From positions 1-6,162 of the forward strand of contig CAYMRB010000532.1 of the NCBI GenBank assembly GCA_964392615.1: a stretch of 6,162 nucleotides of DNA, in the 5' to 3' direction. This DNA comes from CAYMRB01 sp964392615. Lineage in GTDB: Bacteria > Planctomycetota > UBA8108. Each line of letters opens with the position of its first letter. The first letter of the stretch is position 1. Under the pieces are notes generated by a model that had not been told where the DNA came from, ran no database searches, and was given only the letters and a program-made list of their open reading frames with translations. A program made the translations under genes and the position numbers. Of this stretch, positions 5,276 through 6,162 are shown piece after piece.

Positions 5276-5301
5276 GGGCTCATTCTCTTGATGCGGGGCG
5301 A
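5276..5301 (+). repeat. 26-base direct repeat, copy 2
   Basis: This copy begins GGGCTCATTCTCTTGATGCG and matches 4971-4996 at 24 of 26 positions. It falls between the corrected end of the small membrane gene (5260) and the lipoprotein start (5351), which makes both copies intergenic. A weaker similarity, GACGCGAGG at 6006-6014, lies just before the gene at 6033. Confidence 0.75.
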
Positions 5302-5350
5302 GGGCATGTGCGAAGCTGAGTGTCGTTCACTCCAGCACGAGGGCACGGAC

Positions 5351-5962
5351 ATGAAGCGGTTCCTGGCAGTTCTTGCGTCATTGTTGTTCCTCAGCTGCGC
5401 GGCGCCTCGCGAGCCGGCTTGGGAACGTTACCCTTTGGTGCCGGTCCCGACGGAGGACATCGCCAATCCGGCGCCGAAGGAGACAGCCCCTCACGTTGAA
5501 GCGATCCCGGACAGCGATCCAGTCTCTACCGTCGAAACTGACGAGTTCAAGATGACTTGGAGTGCGTCGACGACAGCCGCCGTGGGTGGTTTCTCGTTAG
5601 AACTCCGGCAAGGCAGCTACATGGACGCGCACGCCAAACTCGAAGTCCGAGGCGCGGGCCTTGCGATCAAGGGAATGTTCGAACGAGGCGTCGGCGAGCT
5701 GCGGGGTTCGTATGGTCAAGACGTAACGCGGAAAGGCGGGTCATGGAAGGCACGCTTCAGCAGGGGCCCCTCGAGATGGGCGCGCTGGGAAAAGCGAGGG
5801 CTTGACGTCTTGATCGAGTTCGACTCGCGCAACAGTGCCGAATCGCAGTCGAAGAGAGTGCAGATTCCGGGTGAGCTCTTCAGCGAGGCTGCCAGAGCGA
5901 GGGCAGAAGCCCTTGGGGCGCTGGATGCGGTTCGAGAAGAGGTCAATGCGCCTCCGCCTTAG
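5351..5962 (+). CDS. Putative lipoprotein of unknown family
   Basis: The 203-residue protein starts MKRFLAVLASLLFLSC. It has a charged n-region, a hydrophobic core and Cys16 in an FLSC lipobox that fits the broad signal peptidase II pattern, so it is probably anchored by lipid to a membrane. Residues 17-65 are a Pro/Glu-rich linker. Residues about 66-160 look beta-rich with alternating hydrophobic positions (GGFSLELRQGSYMDAHAKLE), and 172-198 form a likely amphipathic helix rich in Ala and Glu. The ATG at 5351 is chosen over earlier in-frame starts (5288, 5306) because GAGG at 5339-5342 sits 8 bases upstream and because the signal sequence begins there. GC content in a 60-base sample is 58%, lower than the left-hand genes. 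I recognise no domain. Confidence 0.8.
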   Translation: MKRFLAVLASLLFLSCAAPREPAWERYPLVPVPTEDIANPAPKETAPHVEAIPDSDPVSTVETDEFKMTWSASTTAAVGGFSLELRQGSYMDAHAKLEVRGAGLAIKGMFERGVGELRGSYGQDVTRKGGSWKARFSRGPSRWARWEKRGLDVLIEFDSRNSAESQSKRVQIPGELFSEAARARAEALGALDAVREEVNAPPP

Positions 5963-5964
5963 GC

Positions 5965-5981
5965 TCGGCCGACGAGGCCGA
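5965..5981 (+). terminator. Weak hairpin after the lipoprotein gene
   Basis: TCGGCC (5965-5970) and GGCCGA (5976-5981) pair around GACGA directly after the stop codon. There is no T-run, so at best it is a weak or factor-assisted terminator or an RNA 3'-end stabiliser. Confidence 0.25.
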
Positions 5982-6032
5982 AGGGCCTTAGTCGAGGGGG
6001 CGATCGACGCGAGGATCATTCAGGAGCAACCG

Positions 6033-6162
6033 ATGGGATTGGCCGAGAAGTACCGCAGGCGAGGATCTCCCGGGTCCGGCATTGCTGGCGTCGTCTGGAT
6101 ACTCTGTTTCGTCATCGCCGCGATCTGTCTGTTTCCCTTGGTTCTGGGGCAGCTCCCGTCGA
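6033..6162 (+). CDS. Small membrane protein, 3' end outside window
   Basis: ATG 6033 follows AGGAG (6022-6026) with 6 bases of spacing. The 43 visible residues begin MGLAEKYRRRGSPGSG, a basic cytoplasmic-type start, followed by a hydrophobic helix (IAGVVWILCFVIAAICLFPL). The FVIAAICL stretch resembles FVAAAICL in the protein at 5086, and both helices are preceded by a Gly/Ser-rich segment. The two may be distant paralogs or simply share common membrane residues. The rest of the gene is not visible and no family can be named. Confidence 0.65.
   Translation, partial: MGLAEKYRRRGSPGSGIAGVVWILCFVIAAICLFPLVLGQLPS

Noticed and set aside
4971..5301. Integron cassette attC sites or a CRISPR array
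   Set aside because: There are only two copies of the repeat 305 bases apart, with a gene between them. No paired attC core motifs and no regular spacers are present.

Overview
The window is GC-rich bacterial DNA (about 70% GC in a sample of the first gene) from an organism I cannot name. The best taxonomic hint is the secreted protein on the minus strand. It joins a single dockerin-like calcium loop, a coiled coil, 'GC-D-...-DDGSC' repeats and a sulfatase-modifying-factor (FGE/SUMF1-like) domain. That combination is typical of Planctomycetota, Myxococcota and related uncultured phyla. TTG start codons appear to be common here.

Left part (1-1902, plus strand): the tail of an unidentified gene is followed 6 bases later by a class III PLP aminotransferase (82-1461) and then a YjbQ/UPF0047 protein (1489-1902). 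Spacing is tight, so these are probably one transcription unit with ordinary chromosomal content.

Middle (1903-2700): no supportable protein gene. It holds the 3' half of a tRNA-Val(CAC) on the minus strand (1965-2009), broken exactly at the anticodon loop. A compositionally different, AT-richer strip with short repeated motifs follows (about 2040-2272), then GC-rich DNA without a convincing reading frame. The simplest explanation is a displaced tRNA attachment site, with the chromosome to the left and a mobile or formerly mobile island to the right. No integrase is visible in the window.

Right part (2701-6162): the large secreted FGE-like protein runs on the minus strand (4350-2701). It shares a short intergenic region, containing divergent promoter-like sites, with a plus-strand series of small envelope-type genes: a zinc-ribbon membrane protein (4528-4875), a tiny two-helix membrane protein that looks frameshifted (5086-5260), a lipoprotein of unknown family (5351-5962) and the start of another small membrane protein (6033 onward). 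A 26-base repeat recurs upstream of two of these genes. The shared theme is the cell envelope, but I recognise no named system and can infer no joint function with confidence.
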